DNA from: Eucommia ulmoides
Lineage: Eukaryota > Streptophyta > Magnoliopsida > Garryales > Eucommiaceae
Length of the DNA: 64,000 bases
Reading direction: 5' to 3'
Assembly (NCBI GenBank): GCA_016647705.1
Contig: CM028335.1
Span: forward strand, 24,034,905 to 24,098,904
Below the pieces are notes generated by a model. It was not told the DNA's origin. It worked only from the letters and a program-made list of their open reading frames with translations, and searched no databases. Below, in pieces: positions 20,022 through 32,940 of the stretch. Both the position numbers and the translations under genes were made by a program. The stretch's first letter is position 1. Each line of letters opens with the position of its first letter.

Positions 20022-22589
20022 ATCCATCACATTACGACTAGCCCAAAATAAATTCACGCGTGTATGTTTTTCGATCATTTGCTTGCTTCTTAAATCGTCT
20101 ATGCTCATGGGTATTTGTATCAATTTGTTAGTGTAATAGATTTGGCTGTGTGGAATGTATAAGTTGAGTTTTGTGTGTATAATATGTAAATATAATATGT
20201 AAAATTGTCATAAGAAGTTGGTCCAAGAAATTATATAATATTTTGGTCATACGAGGGAGAAGGGTTCTTGACATATAAATGTAATTTTGGCAACTGATCA
20301 ATTGAAATTATTAGGGAATAATTGATCCCTCTTTTGGAGAGGGCGATAAATTTTATATGAATGTACTAGGTTGTGGAGAGTGCCTTTGATCGTTTAGGAA
20401 AGTGATTGGTTGAGGTGTGCATAAGTTGGTTCAAAAAAGTGAGGGAGAGAGAAAAAAAAAAAAAAAAAAAAAAAGAGAGAGAGAGAGAGAGAACAAGGGA
20501 AAAAAATGTGGTTTTTTGGCTTTAGCAATTTTGGGTTGAGTTTATGCGGTCAAAATGTTTATATCAAGTTATTAGTAGTAATTTATATGATGTATTTTTT
20601 ACTTAAAAATAGTTATCTTTTATTGCGAAGGTTCATTATCTTGGTTGGTTGTGTAAATAGTGTTATACAAGCGAACACATAATCTACTCTAGTGATTCTT
20701 GCTATTTTTGGACCCCTATTCTTCTATAAAACATTCCACGGTATTGTTTCCTGATTGGGGTTGGAGTTGATACTATTTGTAACATCCTCCCCATTTACTT
20801 GCTTACTAACTTTTAGATTGAGTCAACATGACTCAAAATACCTGACCAAGTTATTAATAATAATTTACATGATAATTTAAGCATAAAAATATTTTCCGTT
20901 ATTTGGATAAATACCAATTCATATTGCACCACTTTTTATTTTCTCAGTTTGATTACTTGAGATACTTATTATTAATGAGATATTTATTATTACAGATAAA
21001 AATATCATTGTTATTTTAAAAATGTAATTTTTTTTTTTCAATTTCTCTCTCTACATCTCTCTTGTTTTACGTTTTTAAAACATGTAAGTTTCATCTTGTC
21101 ATTCTCTCCGTCTTCAAAGGACAAGAATCAAAATTTTCAGTTATCTCTTATTTATTTTCTTCACTTTTTTTTTTTAATGCAAAGTAACCCAAATTTCATC
21201 ACTACATATACTTTTTTCTTATTTATGTAATAAAATAGCAAAAAAATAATATTTTAAGAGATATTATTAGTTATTAGATTTAAAAAATAAATGTCAAAGA
21301 TCAAAACTGAATGAGGAAAAAGTTAGATTCTCACACAAACAAAAATAAAGTATCTTTACATTCTCTATGTCTATATCTTATCAGACAAGTATTCAAATCT
21401 TCTTTTTCTCTCTTATTTATTTTAAATTTGTTTTCTTTCTTATTTTTAAAATAAAAATAAAATATTATTATAGAAATTATTAAATTATCTTTGAAATAAG
21501 TCAGTTACAATTTTGGGATTTTTAATGTTTTGGCCTCTACAGAAATATACTCTAGAAAATTATCTAATTTTTAGTTATTTTACTAACATTTGTTATATGT
21601 AGTTTAATTTTAAGTCCTATGTTTAGTGAATGTTAATGACAATAAGACTATATTGCTCCTTTCTCTTACTACCACGTAATTTTCGGGAGTTCTCAGTTAT
21701 AGTAAGTTATGATTCAATTATTCATGCAATCATTTCTATTTTTATAATCTAAATTTGAATTTCGTGAATCCCTCAATTTATTTTCGTTTTTCACCGAAAA
21801 TATTGTGTCATAGAATATGATGAATATAAAATATCAGTAAGTGATAAATCAATCTATAATGCATATTAGAATGTGAATTGCGTAGAATCAATGTTTACTA
21901 CTAATGCTGCTTGCAGTAATTAACCTTTCACATTGAGTCTTAACATAGAAAACAAATGATTGTTTACTTATTCAGTGATGAATCAATCTTTGAATGCATG
22001 CAATTACATTAGAATATGAATTTTGCACAGTAGTTCATTACTAATGCCAATAGGAATTGTTATTTACCATTACATATTAAATGTTAGCATAGAAAATTAA
22101 TGAATATTTACTTGTTTATTGATGAACTAATTTCTAATGTGTGTGCAACATCATAAAGTGAAATGCACACATTGAATGTTTTAGTAACGCCAATAGCTGT
22201 CGTGGTTTACCCTTTCACTTTTAATGCTCAATTTTCTAAACAAGTAAATGTTAACTATTTGGTATCAAATATCATAATATATTACTTGGACAATGAATGG
22301 CATTTGATTTTGCGTTCACTAGAATGGTTTCCATTCTTTCATAGGAAACCTTCATAGATAAATTTCTTGAAAAAAATATTCAATATGGATATAAAATTGA
22401 AGAAGATGAAATGAAGGTTAAAATCATATTATTTTTTAGAAATTAAATCACTTATTAACGCTTATGGCATTTAGTTTTCTAATCGTATGGTTCAGTTGCA
22501 ACTTTAAGAAAGTGACGGTAATTGTGGGGACTATTTAGTGAACATTTTTGGTAGACAAAAAGTTAATGTTAGCTAGAGTCTATTTTTTT

Positions 22590-22620
22590 AATTATTATTA
22601 TTATTATTATTATTATTATA
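22590..22620 (+). repeat. (ATT)n microsatellite
   Basis: About ten ATT units in intergenic DNA. Confidence 0.9.
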
Positions 22621-22791
22621 GAATATATTACTTAGAGGGACTATATAATAAAACTCTATAATATTTTAATATTTCTACTGCTTATCTTTCCTATCATTTA
22701 GCTAATAACCACAAATCTCCTTTGACATTTGAAAAAATATTAGACAAAAATACTCATTAAAGATAAAAATATCCTAACCCCATAAAGGTAA

Positions 22792-22814
22792 AATATATAT
22801 ATATATATATATAT
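22792..22814 (+). repeat. (AT)n microsatellite
   Basis: About eleven AT units in intergenic DNA. Confidence 0.9.
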
Positions 22815-23830
22815 TTCCTCTTTCTATTATTCAAAAAATTTCTCAACATCCCTATTAAAAAGAAATCATTTGACAGCCTACATCTTTTCCGAGTTAGTTG
22901 TTAGGAATTTCTCGTTTCATCAAGTAATCATATTTCTAACATTTCATCCCATATCGGAAGAAGCAGGCACAGAAAGGACCGACAGGCGCCATGCAAGGAG
23001 AGATCTTGTTCGCAATAAACACTAGAATAACCCTTTCAAGTGCCATCCTTCCAATTTCAAACTGCATCAAGCTTCTAAAACATTCTAAGAGAAATACGAG
23101 CACATAATAACACTAGAAACGCAACTGATTGAAGCAAACAACAGAATTACCGTGTGCTAGTATGATATAAGTGACACGTGATCCTTATTACGAATTCTCA
23201 TAGATGTAGTAATGGGACCATATTTGTGATTGGAACAGAAAGCATCGCCATATCCACACAAGCTTGTTAAGTAAAAAACGATTGCCCAAACTCCGAAGGG
23301 AAGGGAACATAACCGACGAAAAACCTGGAACCTGCAACCCGAACTTCAAAGGAAACAATGTATACAGTAGATTTGATCATCATACCGATTGAGGCACCAA
23401 ACAAGCTTGGCCTCATTCCATATGCATACTAGGTACGATCTATAACAAGATAGCATGAACTCCCGAAACTCACAATTTTACAAGGTTCAAAAGGGAAACA
23501 CATAAAAGTGAACACGAAAGATAATGAAATTATATCATAAATTCACACATACATACACAAAATAATTGAAATGTTAGCAGATATGAACAAGAACCATTAT
23601 AAATATCATACTATAAATGAGGAAAACAATTCCAGTACCAATCTGTTTTTCCTTTTTTTCCCTTCCCCATTCTTTTTGCAAATTAAAAAGCCAAGATACA
23701 AGCAGAGATAAACCACTGTAAGCCAACAATCTATAACCGGCACAAGTAACATTTAAAAGTGAAGCACATACTCGATGATAGAATAAGACAATGTGTTCTT
23801 GAACAGCCGACGACTCCTCACTTCAAAAGT

Positions 23831-26800
23831 TCAGAGTATCGTACAACACTGGTTTGTTTTCTTCGCTTGCTTGTAAAACATCTGTTTTCAACACGATTAT
23901 AAAAAATTGAGTTTAAAGTTGGTAAAAGAATACTGAAGTAAACTTTGTTAAGTTAAAAGCTATAGTTAAGTAGGCAAGAGGCGTCAAGCCTCTCCAATAG
24001 CACAAGGAAAAACTCTTGAGTCTTCATTTCCAAGAGAACTAGCTAATTTAAATGCAAAGTAACCCCATAGAAAATTTGCTTATTCCTCCGCTCTTCACGA
24101 CAACGACGACGACGACAACAACTAAGCCTTTGTCTCACTTAAGCAGAGTATATGAATCCGTTTGCGCCATAATAAACGTTGAAGAGTCATCTCCTCAGTC
24201 AGGTTCAAAGTCATCAAATCAATTATACTAGTCTCGTCCCAAGTCTTCTTAGGCATACCTCTTCCTATGGTAGCCCCTCGCACTTGAACTAAATTGCATT
24301 TTCTCACTGGTGCTTCAATGGGTTTTTTATGCACATGTCCAAACCACCGTAAATGATTTCTCTCATCTTCTGTTCGATAGGTGTTATTCTTAAATTATCT
24401 TTATTAGTTTCATTCATAATTTTATCTATTCTCATCCTCCCACTCATTCACCGCAGTATCTCTATTTCTGTCATACCAATTTTTTGGACATGTTTTGTTT
24501 TTATTACCCAACATTCTGAATCATACAGAAGCGCCAGTCTTATTGCTGTTTTGTAGAATTTTCTTTTAAGTTTCAACAGTATCCTACAATCGCATATCAC
24601 CCCAACTGCACCTCTCCACTTCAAACATCCTACCTTGACTCTGAGAATTTTCTCCTCTCCAAAGACTGAGTAGCCTTTGGGTGGACAACTACCTCAACCA
24701 ACAATCCAACAGATCTTCCAAAGAATGCACTAAGCTGCCACGGATATCTTCATTAAGGTGGCATTCGGTTTTATGGAAATGGAGCTCCAAAATGGGAATT
24801 CATGTAGAAAACTAAAAAGTTACATGCAATCCTTTCGAATTCCAATTCAAAACCTTCCATTCCTTTCAGAGAAACGTACCCCAAAGTTTTTGCCTTTCAT
24901 AAATCAACCAACATGGATTGTCACTTCTACACATCAGAAATCACCTGTCTAGATGACCTAAAATAAGACACATTCCCCCATTCCTATTACAACAAAATGA
25001 CCTTCACACTGCAATTAGCTGCCAAACAAGTTATCTTCCTCGAGTTACTCGTTTCATTAAATAATCAACATGGAAGTTTCTTTAAAATAAACTTTAACTT
25101 CGAAACTCAATGATTGCAATTTGCAGAAGTGACTGATCTTATGTTGCCCCCCCCCCCATAAAGAAGAGAATATTTAAATCATACCAGGACAATTATTTTC
25201 CATTATGTTGTTCAGTGTGGAATAAAAAAGGAAACACAATGATCTAGGCCTCAGGTAGTGTATGTGCTGATGAAAGTAACCCATTCACAAATATGTGTAC
25301 CTGTGAAGCTGCACTAAGATCCGAACTCTTCTCAACTAAACTGTCCAGCTTTTCTCCTCTTGCAAGAACACTGTCGATAGTCTTATGCTGCAAAGGGAGA
25401 AAAACAAACACCATCTCAGCACATAAATCACGAGATCTTAAAAAAATGGAGAAGATTGGTTTAGGGTAAATCATTCTAATACATGATAATGCTTGAATAT
25501 ATACTTCAGAAAACCCGATCTAATTCAAAACAAAAATTTTACTCATGCAGCATCCAACATCCTTTTTAAGCTATATCAAACCAAACAACATAATCTTTCC
25601 ATCAGCCGTGGACATATAACAATGGCCACCACTACAATATATATAACATAACAAATATTCTGGTGTCTGTAACATTCTAACCATAAACATGCAAGGACGC
25701 TTCCTGAATTCAAGATCATTTTTTGAATCTCAAAACATTTACTGGGGCTTCATACATCACTACAGCTCCTTCAGTAAAGAGGAGCCCCGAGTCAAAATAA
25801 TGCGTCTCTACATAGCAACAGTATTTTGTGCGCAAGTCACATATACTTTGTTTTGGTTAAATAATTGTCAAACTTACGGTTATCGAATGTTTTTTGGTAA
25901 ATTAGACAAATTTAGATTATAATATATTTCATTCAAAACTTCCATTTGAAAATAAATTATGCTGGTACTGAAACCATCTAGTTTACCACTTCCAGTTCTC
26001 TTCTTCATACCATAACCATCCAACCACAAAGGAAGTTGGTGAGGGTTCAATGTGTTGCTCTATGCTGGGATAAATCATATGCCTCACAAGACACACCCAA
26101 CTATACGGGATTGAAACTAAATATAATTAATTTTACATCATTTTGGAGTTGTGAATATATAGATGAGTAAAATCTACTACTACTTTCAGCACTTTTTTAC
26201 AAGGGGTTCTTCGAAAGAAATATTAATTGTTAAAAAACACCAATTTACCAATGACAAATTAACAATTTCAGTTTAACTGTTAGTTCACTACAATCAGATA
26301 CCAAATATTTATAAATCAATGGTTTAAAACAATTCAAATCAATAGTATCTAGTAAACAAAGAAACAATTCCAAAGGAGGCCTTTAAGGATACGACACAGG
26401 CTACATAGAAATCTTGGGGAATAAAGGTCAAAGGAAGAAATACAGAACATCTAATGAACCAAAATTTCTTTGAAAAAGGCAGATAACTAGTCACAAAAAG
26501 GATAATCAAAGTTTTTTCTTTTTAAGAAAAAAAGGACAATAAATGTAAAAGGGTTGCAATGGCCAGTCAAAGGCTTTACCACAATAAGCGACTGAATGGG
26601 CTGCTACAGCTGTACATTCACTTTACCATTAAATAATGGGGGTTAGGAGTTAGGTTAACTAACCCCAGTTATTTTCAATTTAACCATGTCAAATACAGTA
26701 TCCAACAAACTCATCATCTAATTCCGAGGCCTTTACCACCTAATCTTAATTTCCCTATATGAAAAAAGTTCCTTCGGACGAAGAAGAACAAGAAGTAGTT

Positions 26801-29768
26801 TTTCCTTTGTGCCACAGAGAGGAGAGAAGGTCCGACCTCCGATGTATACAAGACTCCACATTCAATAATGAATGAAGAGCTAACCGAAACAAGCAAAAAT
26901 CTTTTTTATGCCCATCCACAAGATCCATAATCTAATATAGTAGAACCCAGGTACTCACAAGAATAATTTTGGTTTCATCCAATTCCCTTTGAATTTTCAA
27001 TAGCTTGTCGGCCTCTGCAGGGTCCTGAAATAAAGACAGATAAAATAAGCGTTTCACTTCACCTTCAGTGTAGGGTCTATAACTAATGGCAAGAAAGAAA
27101 GATGATGAATATGTTATTCTTATAGAAATCTAAGAGAAAAAGGGTTACCAAGTACCTGAAATTTGGTTAATGCTTCACTCAGATAGGGCCATGGTTGTGC
27201 ATTATCAGCCTGAGCAGTTCTCCAAGTATCACCAAATTTCTTTTGGTACTCATCTATCACCTGAAAACAGTTATGTTCCATTTAACGAAAGCAATCCAGC
27301 ATACAGATAAAATATACATTTAAGTTTCAATGTACTAATATGCGATGCAGCTATTATCTGTTTATCCCCATTCCTATTTCATCCGCTAGATGGAAGTTCT
27401 GAGCCAACACATGTTTTTAAGTCCTTTTTTCCCTTTTCTTTTCCGCTCTCTCTCTCTCTTGGGAGTTGTACCATGGTGATTCTACGGATATGCAAGTACA
27501 CTTCATACTCGTTCATTTTCTATTTATCTAATAACCTTGTTGATTTCAGTCAACCAAATTAAAGTATAAATTCATTCAAAGAACTGATTTTAAGCATCAT
27601 GTCTGGACCTGGACTCATGAAATCTTGCAGAGTAAAATTGGCTCTACAAAGACCATGGGTCAAAAAAAAAAAAAGACTGTTCAAAGAGCAGAGCAACCCA
27701 TTTCTCTAGAAAAGAACAATATCTCAAATTAAGAACTAATAAAACTCCCTCGAAATTTATGTTTTAGTTTTGAACATTGATTTTTATACATGAGTTAATT
27801 AATCTAAGGGCATGTTTGATAAAAAAAAAATTAAGTACTTAAAACTGATTATATTAAGTACTTAATTAATTAAGTTTGTTTGATAAATGTAATTAGTATC
27901 ACTTAATTAATTAAGTTAACTTAAAAATTAAGTCAAAATGTGAGTAAAAAATTAAGTCAAGGTCTCTTAACTTATTTCATTTTGCTTAATGCACTCTATT
28001 ATTTCACACTTAAAAAAATTTATATTTTGACTATTTTATCCTTGATCCCCTATAAGGGTCTATGAGGGTTTAATTAGAGTTAGGATTAATGAGAATTTGA
28101 TTAATTTTGGATTATTTTATTATTTTAATTTTATTTTATATTTAAATTATTGTTATAATTTAATTTAAGCAATCAAACTACATAAAAAATACATAATATT
28201 TACATATTTTGGGGTTAATTTCTACTTTTAATTTTAATATAATTTTTTTTTTAAATAGGACCCTAATTTTATTATTTTGTTCTCAATTTTTTTTCTTCAC
28301 ATTATCTTGATTCAAAAATAGTTATGTAAATTAAACAGTTTTCAGCATACAAATTTCGTACTTATCAAACAAATAAAAAAATTCAGCACTTAAATTTTCA
28401 GCACAATTTTATCAAATAACCTTCTTAAATTTTCAGCACTTAATTTTCAGCACTTAAATTTTCAGCGCTTAAAAATTAAGTCATTATTAAACAAGCCCTA
28501 AGTGTGTGTTCCATCAGTTTCCAAATAAAGTATAATGCGAATAAGATATAATTTGATAACTTATAACATCTGTGAGAAGGTATTTTGAAAACAGGGAGAT
28601 TCAATGCCAGCATTGCGTAATAGAAATGAAAAAAGATACAAAAGAGGAAGTACTTGGTTGAGTAGAGAAAATGCACTTCGAACAGGGTAGTGATCATCCA
28701 TAAATCCCAAAGCACAAAGACCATTTCGATTATAAGAATGCACCTTATACTCTGTCACAAGAAAAACAAAACGGAAAACGGAAAATTACCAATCTGAAAT
28801 TCACTGAACATTGACAAAAAACAACATTCAATGAGATGAGATCATTCGATTCTTGTATGGAACACAATGAAATACTTCAAGTAAAAAACCAGTGGAAGTA
28901 ACAGTCCAGTGCATAGCTTTGCAGTTGAAAATCAAATATCGTGCAAACCAACTGTTCTAATCATGAGATTACATATTTTCGATCAACCAACATCTCAATT
29001 GGATTCCAAAAATCTCAAATTAATTCCATATCTCTGATCAATTCAAGTCCAATATGAACTAAATTTTCACCAAATTTTATAGAAAAGTAAGAGAAGTGAT
29101 ATATACAAGTTAATTCAAATCCCATTTAAACTTGGTATGAACTCAAAGCTTCGCAATACCCCATACTTTTACCCGAGCACTGTATTCATGATTCATGACC
29201 GTCGCAAAATCAACCTACTGATTCCAGTTTCACCTAGTATGTAAAACTAGATCAAATAACTGAACAATTCAAGTTAGAAACAAGGCAATCATAATAATAT
29301 AACCCTATAAACATAGTTAAGAGCAAATCAATTAAAATTTGACCAAACCCTACACGCTTGTTCCTCTCAAACAAATAAAAAAAGAATAAGCAACTCAAAA
29401 TTCAGGTGGACGAATCCAATCCTAACAAAAATTAATTAAAAAGCCAATTACTAGAAATTCAAGCCCAGAACGAAAAAAAAAAAAAAGGATCTGAACACAA
29501 TCCAACAAATAATCGACGTTCGAAACATGATTATAGAGGATTAAACCCCAAAGAAATACAATTATAGAAACGGACCTTCGTGTTGAACAGACTGGCGTTG
29601 CCCTGGTGGGGTGCGTTTGGCGACGGTCCGACCGACGAAAACGATGAATTCCTTCACGCTGGATCTCTGGAAGTATCCGAAATGGCTAACATCCGTTGAG
29701 TTTGCTAGGATCACCGGATCCGAACCTTCCGGAATGCATTTCAGCACCAACAGCGCCGTGATCTTCAT
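23831..29768 (-). CDS. YKT61: R-SNARE YKT61
   Basis: Six exons on the minus strand: 29768-29576, 28751-28654, 27260-27156, 27024-26959, 25387-25301 and 23881-23831. All have GT donors and AG acceptors. The product has 199 residues, the family length. Residues 1 to about 125 form the longin domain (MKITALLVLKCIPEG; FMDDHYPVRSAFSLLNQ). The SNARE helix follows, with the zero-layer Arg at about 164 (SVLARGEKLDSLVEKSSDL). The C end is NQCCTIL, with a palmitoylatable Cys before a CaaX prenylation box. YKT6 proteins drive membrane fusion in ER-Golgi, vacuolar and autophagic traffic and cycle between cytosol and membrane. The last exon encodes only 16 residues and sits 1.4 kb downstream of exon 5, behind a LINE fragment. 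Intron 2 holds a transposon. No disabling change was seen. Confidence 0.96.
24122..24660 (-). mobile_element. LINE fragment (3' end of reverse transcriptase ORF)
   Basis: On the minus strand the segment encodes, in order, KVGCLKWRGAVGVICD, LKRKFYKTAIRLALLYDSE followed by CW, MTEIEILR-stop-MSGRMRID, TPIEQKMRE, then HLRWFGHVHKKPIEAPVRK and KTWDE. This is the typical C-terminal tail of plant L1-type LINE polyproteins. Stops and frameshifts break it. It lies wholly inside YKT61 intron 5, in the same orientation as the gene. No 5' part and no clear poly-A tail or target duplication were defined. Confidence 0.85.
27808..28498. mobile_element. Tourist-like (PIF/Harbinger) non-autonomous transposon
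   Basis: Terminal inverted repeats are GGGCATGTTTGATAA at the left and GGGCTTGTTTAATAA (reverse complement) at the right, 13 of 15 matching. They are flanked by the 3-bp duplication TAA (27805-27807 and 28499-28501). The GGGC-TGTTTG start and TWA target are typical of Tourist elements. The interior is AT-rich with repeated TTAAGTACTTAA and TTCAGCACTTAA motifs and has no coding capacity. It lies in YKT61 intron 2. Confidence 0.85.
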
Positions 29769-29811
29769 CTCTCCCTCTCTACTCTCTCCCCCAAAACTTC
29801 TCTCTCCACAA

Positions 29812-29831
29812 TCTCTCTCTCTCTCTCTCTC
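29812..29831 (+). repeat. (CT)n run in the YKT61 leader region
   Basis: A pure CT/TC run about 45 bp upstream of the YKT61 start codon. It reads as GA on the coding strand. Such runs are common in plant core promoters and 5' leaders. Confidence 0.8.
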
Positions 29832-29832
29832 A

Positions 29833-30061
29833 ACTCGAAGAATAATATGATTACGAATTACGATCGTTTCGCGTACACAGCCCTTCGCCTTTACTTTTTC
29901 TTTTTTACTTTGTTAGTTAATTTTGAATTATCTATAAATAAATAAAGAAAAGATACATAAATAATTGAATTTTTTATTATATAATCCCATATAGCGACCA
30001 TTAACAAAAAAAAAAAAAAATTCATAAGTTTAATTAGAATTCAGACCAAACAGTACAATTA
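29833..30061. other. Short spacer upstream of YKT61
   Basis: AT-rich DNA with an A-tract at about 30007-30020. It should contain the YKT61 promoter (read leftward). No convincing TATA box could be fixed. The GTTAAC repeat copy 2 begins at its right edge. Confidence 0.4.
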
Positions 30062-30888
30062 ATTAAATTTTTAGTCCTTAGATGAGATAAAATAGGACAT
30101 GAAAAGACATATATAACCATTTCTCATTTACGTTAACCATTTACGTTAAAGGAGATCTCTCTCTCACTCTAAACCTAACATCACATTCTCTCTATCTCTC
30201 TCTCTCTAAAATCGGTGGTCGGATCTCTCTCTCTCTAGATATCAGGACTCAGGAGGTCCAACCCCTAGCGACGGTAACGGTTGCTTTGCCCGTAAGGTAG
30301 ACGGAGACGGCGATGAAGGTCGGCGAACCGCTAGGCATCGTCGTTTTGAGGGTTATCTCTCTCTCTCTCTAAACCCTAACGATGGCTTTGCCCGTGAGAT
30401 TGATGGAGACGATCCGAACGCCACCGCCGCTATATCCCACTACCGAAGGCCACCGCCGCTAGACCCCACCACCGAAGCAATCATCGCTGTCTCTCTTCTT
30501 CTCTCTCTTCTCACCATGGTCGAGATTTCACAATTTCAAGGGTTCTGATTTCACGATTTCACGATCTCTAGTGTTCCAGATTTCACGATTTATTTTGGAT
30601 TTGTGGGTATTTTGGTTTTGTGGGTTTCTTGTATAATTTTTTAAGTGGGTTCCAGATTTCATGATTTGTTTTGGATTTGTGGGTATTGTGGGTTTTGTGG
30701 GTTAAGCTGTGAATTTAGTTAGCATCCGCAAATTCTTGTTGTTTTGCATTCTTGTTTAGTGTTTCTTGTTGATTTTAGATCAGAAAAATGAAAAATAGGC
30801 TGTTTGATGAAGATCGAGACTCTGTTTTTGTGAGATTTGTGGGTTTTTTATATAATTTTTGAAGTGGTGGTGGTGGCAGGTATTTCAC

Positions 30889-30919
<31 letters not shown>

Positions 30920-32058
30920 TTCTCTCCATATATACATATGTTTCTTTCTAATTACTGGTAGTGATGGATGTTGTTTGTTTTGATGGTGTTTTCCGACAAT
31001 GTTGATATTTGATTCGGCGAGTGTTGTTGGCGGTGTTGATGTTCGTTTCGGACAACCATCAGCCACCACTAGCCAGATCCGGCAACCACCGTCGGCCACC
31101 AGTCAGATCCGGACCTCCCCCACTCTCTCTCTCTAGTTTATGGAATTCTTATTATTATTATTATTTTTGTTTTTTTGGGTTTAATGTTCGATTTGGTGGT
31201 ATTTGTTCGTGTTGGTGGTGTTTTCTGATAGTGTTTGATGTTCGATTCTGTGGTGATGTTCATTTTCGATTCGGACAATTGTCGCCCACCATTAGCTAGA
31301 TTCGGCAACCACCGCCAACCGCCAGTCAGATTTAAAGTTAACGTTTGGTGGTGAAATGAGTTAACGTTAACGTAACACACAAAAATAGACAGATTGTGAG
31401 ATGATTGCGTTAACGTTAACGCAATCACAATCTAGCACATGTAACTTAATTGCATTAACGTTAACGCAATTACACCCCCAATCCAATAACTAATTGCGTT
31501 AACGTTAATACATTTACAATCCAACCCATTTAACTTACTTGCATTAATGTTAACTCAATTACAACCCACACATGTAACTTAATTGCATTAACGTTAACGC
31601 AATTACAAATTAACACATATAACTTACTTGTGTTAACGTTAACGCAATTACACCACAACCCAATAATTAATTGCGTTAACGTTAACATATTTATAATCCA
31701 ACCCATTTAACTTACTTACGTTAACGTTAACACAATTACAACCTACACATGTAATTTAATTGCATTAATGTTAACGTAATTACAATCTCAACCCAAATAA
31801 CTAATTGTGTTAATGTTAACGCAATTACAAACCAGCACATGTAATTTACTTGCGTTAATGTTAACGCAATTACACCCCAACCCAATAATTAATTGCGTTA
31901 ATGTTAACGTATTTACAATCCAGCACATTTAACTTACTCGCGTTAACGTTAACACAATTACAACTCAATTATATAACTAATTGCGTTAACGTTAACGCAT
32001 TTACAATCCAACACATTTAACTTATTTACGTTAACATTAATGCACACATGACAAAGCA
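30062..32058 (+). repeat. GTTAAC-rich repeat family, copy 2
   Basis: The segment opens with AATTAAATTTTTAGTCCTTA, as copy 1 does at 1482. CT-rich and GC-rich parts follow (30140-30560), then G/T-rich DNA with TTTGTGGGT motifs, an (AT)n run at 30893-30919, and CCACC-rich parts (31050-31330). It ends in the palindrome array 31355-32052. Copy 2 probably resumes at 32941-33090 after an interruption. No gene is seen. Confidence 0.55.
31355..32052 (+). repeat. Array of 16 GTTAACGTTAAC palindromes
   Basis: The array centres on about 31359, 31404, 31447, 31491, 31538, 31581, 31627, 31671, 31717, 31759, 31802, 31848, 31893, 31938, 31980 and 32027. Spacing is 42-47 bp. The best copies are perfect palindromes of 24 bp or more, with half-site TAATTGCGTTAAC followed by its complement. 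Linkers are AT-rich, such as CAACCCAACACATTTAACTTA. Differences between copies fall mainly at CG sites and look like C-to-T decay. The role is unknown. Subterminal repeats of a DNA transposon, or protein-binding sites, are possible. Confidence 0.92.
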
Positions 32059-32940
32059 TGCACTATTGTGATAAATGCATAATTACTATAATAAATACAA
32101 AATTAAATGATGAGAATCAACGAGTACCATCAGAGGATCAGTTACATGTTCTAGTTAAGCTTATTACTAGGGAAATATCCAAGAAAAATCAAAATAGCAC
32201 TTAATGGGCTAATTCAAGAGACTTGACCCATGTCTACAATAGTTAAGCCCAAATTAGGCTCATCGGGCAGTCAAGGCCAAATCCATTTCATCAAAGCAAG
32301 CGAATGGGCTTAAACATGAACTCAAATGGGCCAAGTCATGTGGACCACGAAATTCTTATCATATTTATTTTATTATTTTAAATCTTTTAATTATTTTTAG
32401 GCTGATTTGTAAGCTTGATTGCCAAGTAAATCATTTCCTTTTCCAATTAGGAATGTAAGGCAAATTAGAAAATTTTCTTATTCTTTATTTAGCAATTAAA
32501 TTTTAGGGTTTCATTTTTCCTCCATGTAGACCCACGAATTTCAAAGTGTATTAGGGTTTCTTTTCTTATTCTCTTGGCCACCTATTTAAGGGGCTTTGTA
32601 GACCTACGAATTTCACTTTTTTTTTTTTATTAATAAAAATTATGAGAGTTTTCTCTTTAGTTCTTCAGAGAACTTTTCCTGAACTTATTAAGAGTTTTTT
32701 GTGGCGTTCAAACTTATATCTTTGATTTGTGATTTATTATAATCATTGAGTCAAGATCATTATACCATTGGTTCGCGTTTCGTTCATAAACGTTGGGTCA
32801 AGGTAATCTATCTTTCAATTTTTGTATTTTTAGCTTGTTCAAAATCTGATTTAGTTTCGATTTTCGCGAAGAAACCCTAAGTTGGTTTCGTGTTTCACTA
32901 ATCCTTTGGTGAGGTTCGCATCAATTACTCTATGTTACAA
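32059..32940. mobile_element. Possible insertion (solo-LTR-like) in repeat copy 2
   Basis: The segment is bounded by a near-identical direct repeat: GACAAAGCATGCACTAT at 32050-32066 and GACAAAGCATGCATTAT at 32941-32957. Between them lies a non-coding block with LTR-like parts: CTATTTAAGGGGC at about 32582, AATAAAAATTATGAGAG, and near the right end CACTAATCCTTTGGTGAGG and TTCGCATCA. The direct repeat is too long for an LTR target duplication, so the exact ends and class stay open. Confidence 0.35.

Larger units (their letters stand above)
20022..23830. other. Intergenic spacer between TIL and YKT61 (convergent)
   Basis: The 3' ends of both genes face each other across this AT-rich spacer. It contains an A-tract plus (GA)n at about 20455-20491, an (ATT)n run at 22590-22620 and an (AT)n run at 22792-22814. 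No gene, RNA gene or bounded transposon was recognised. The last few hundred bases before 23831 should include the YKT61 3' untranslated region. Confidence 0.7.

Noticed and set aside
24061-24125. CGACGACGACGA run as part of the YKT61 3' end
   Set aside because: It lies in intron 5 next to the LINE tail; the true last exon is 23831-23881.
31355-32052. CRISPR-like array of palindromic repeats with spacers
   Set aside because: Repeats are themselves full palindromes, linkers are similar to each other and not unique, and the context is a plant genome with introns and LTR elements.
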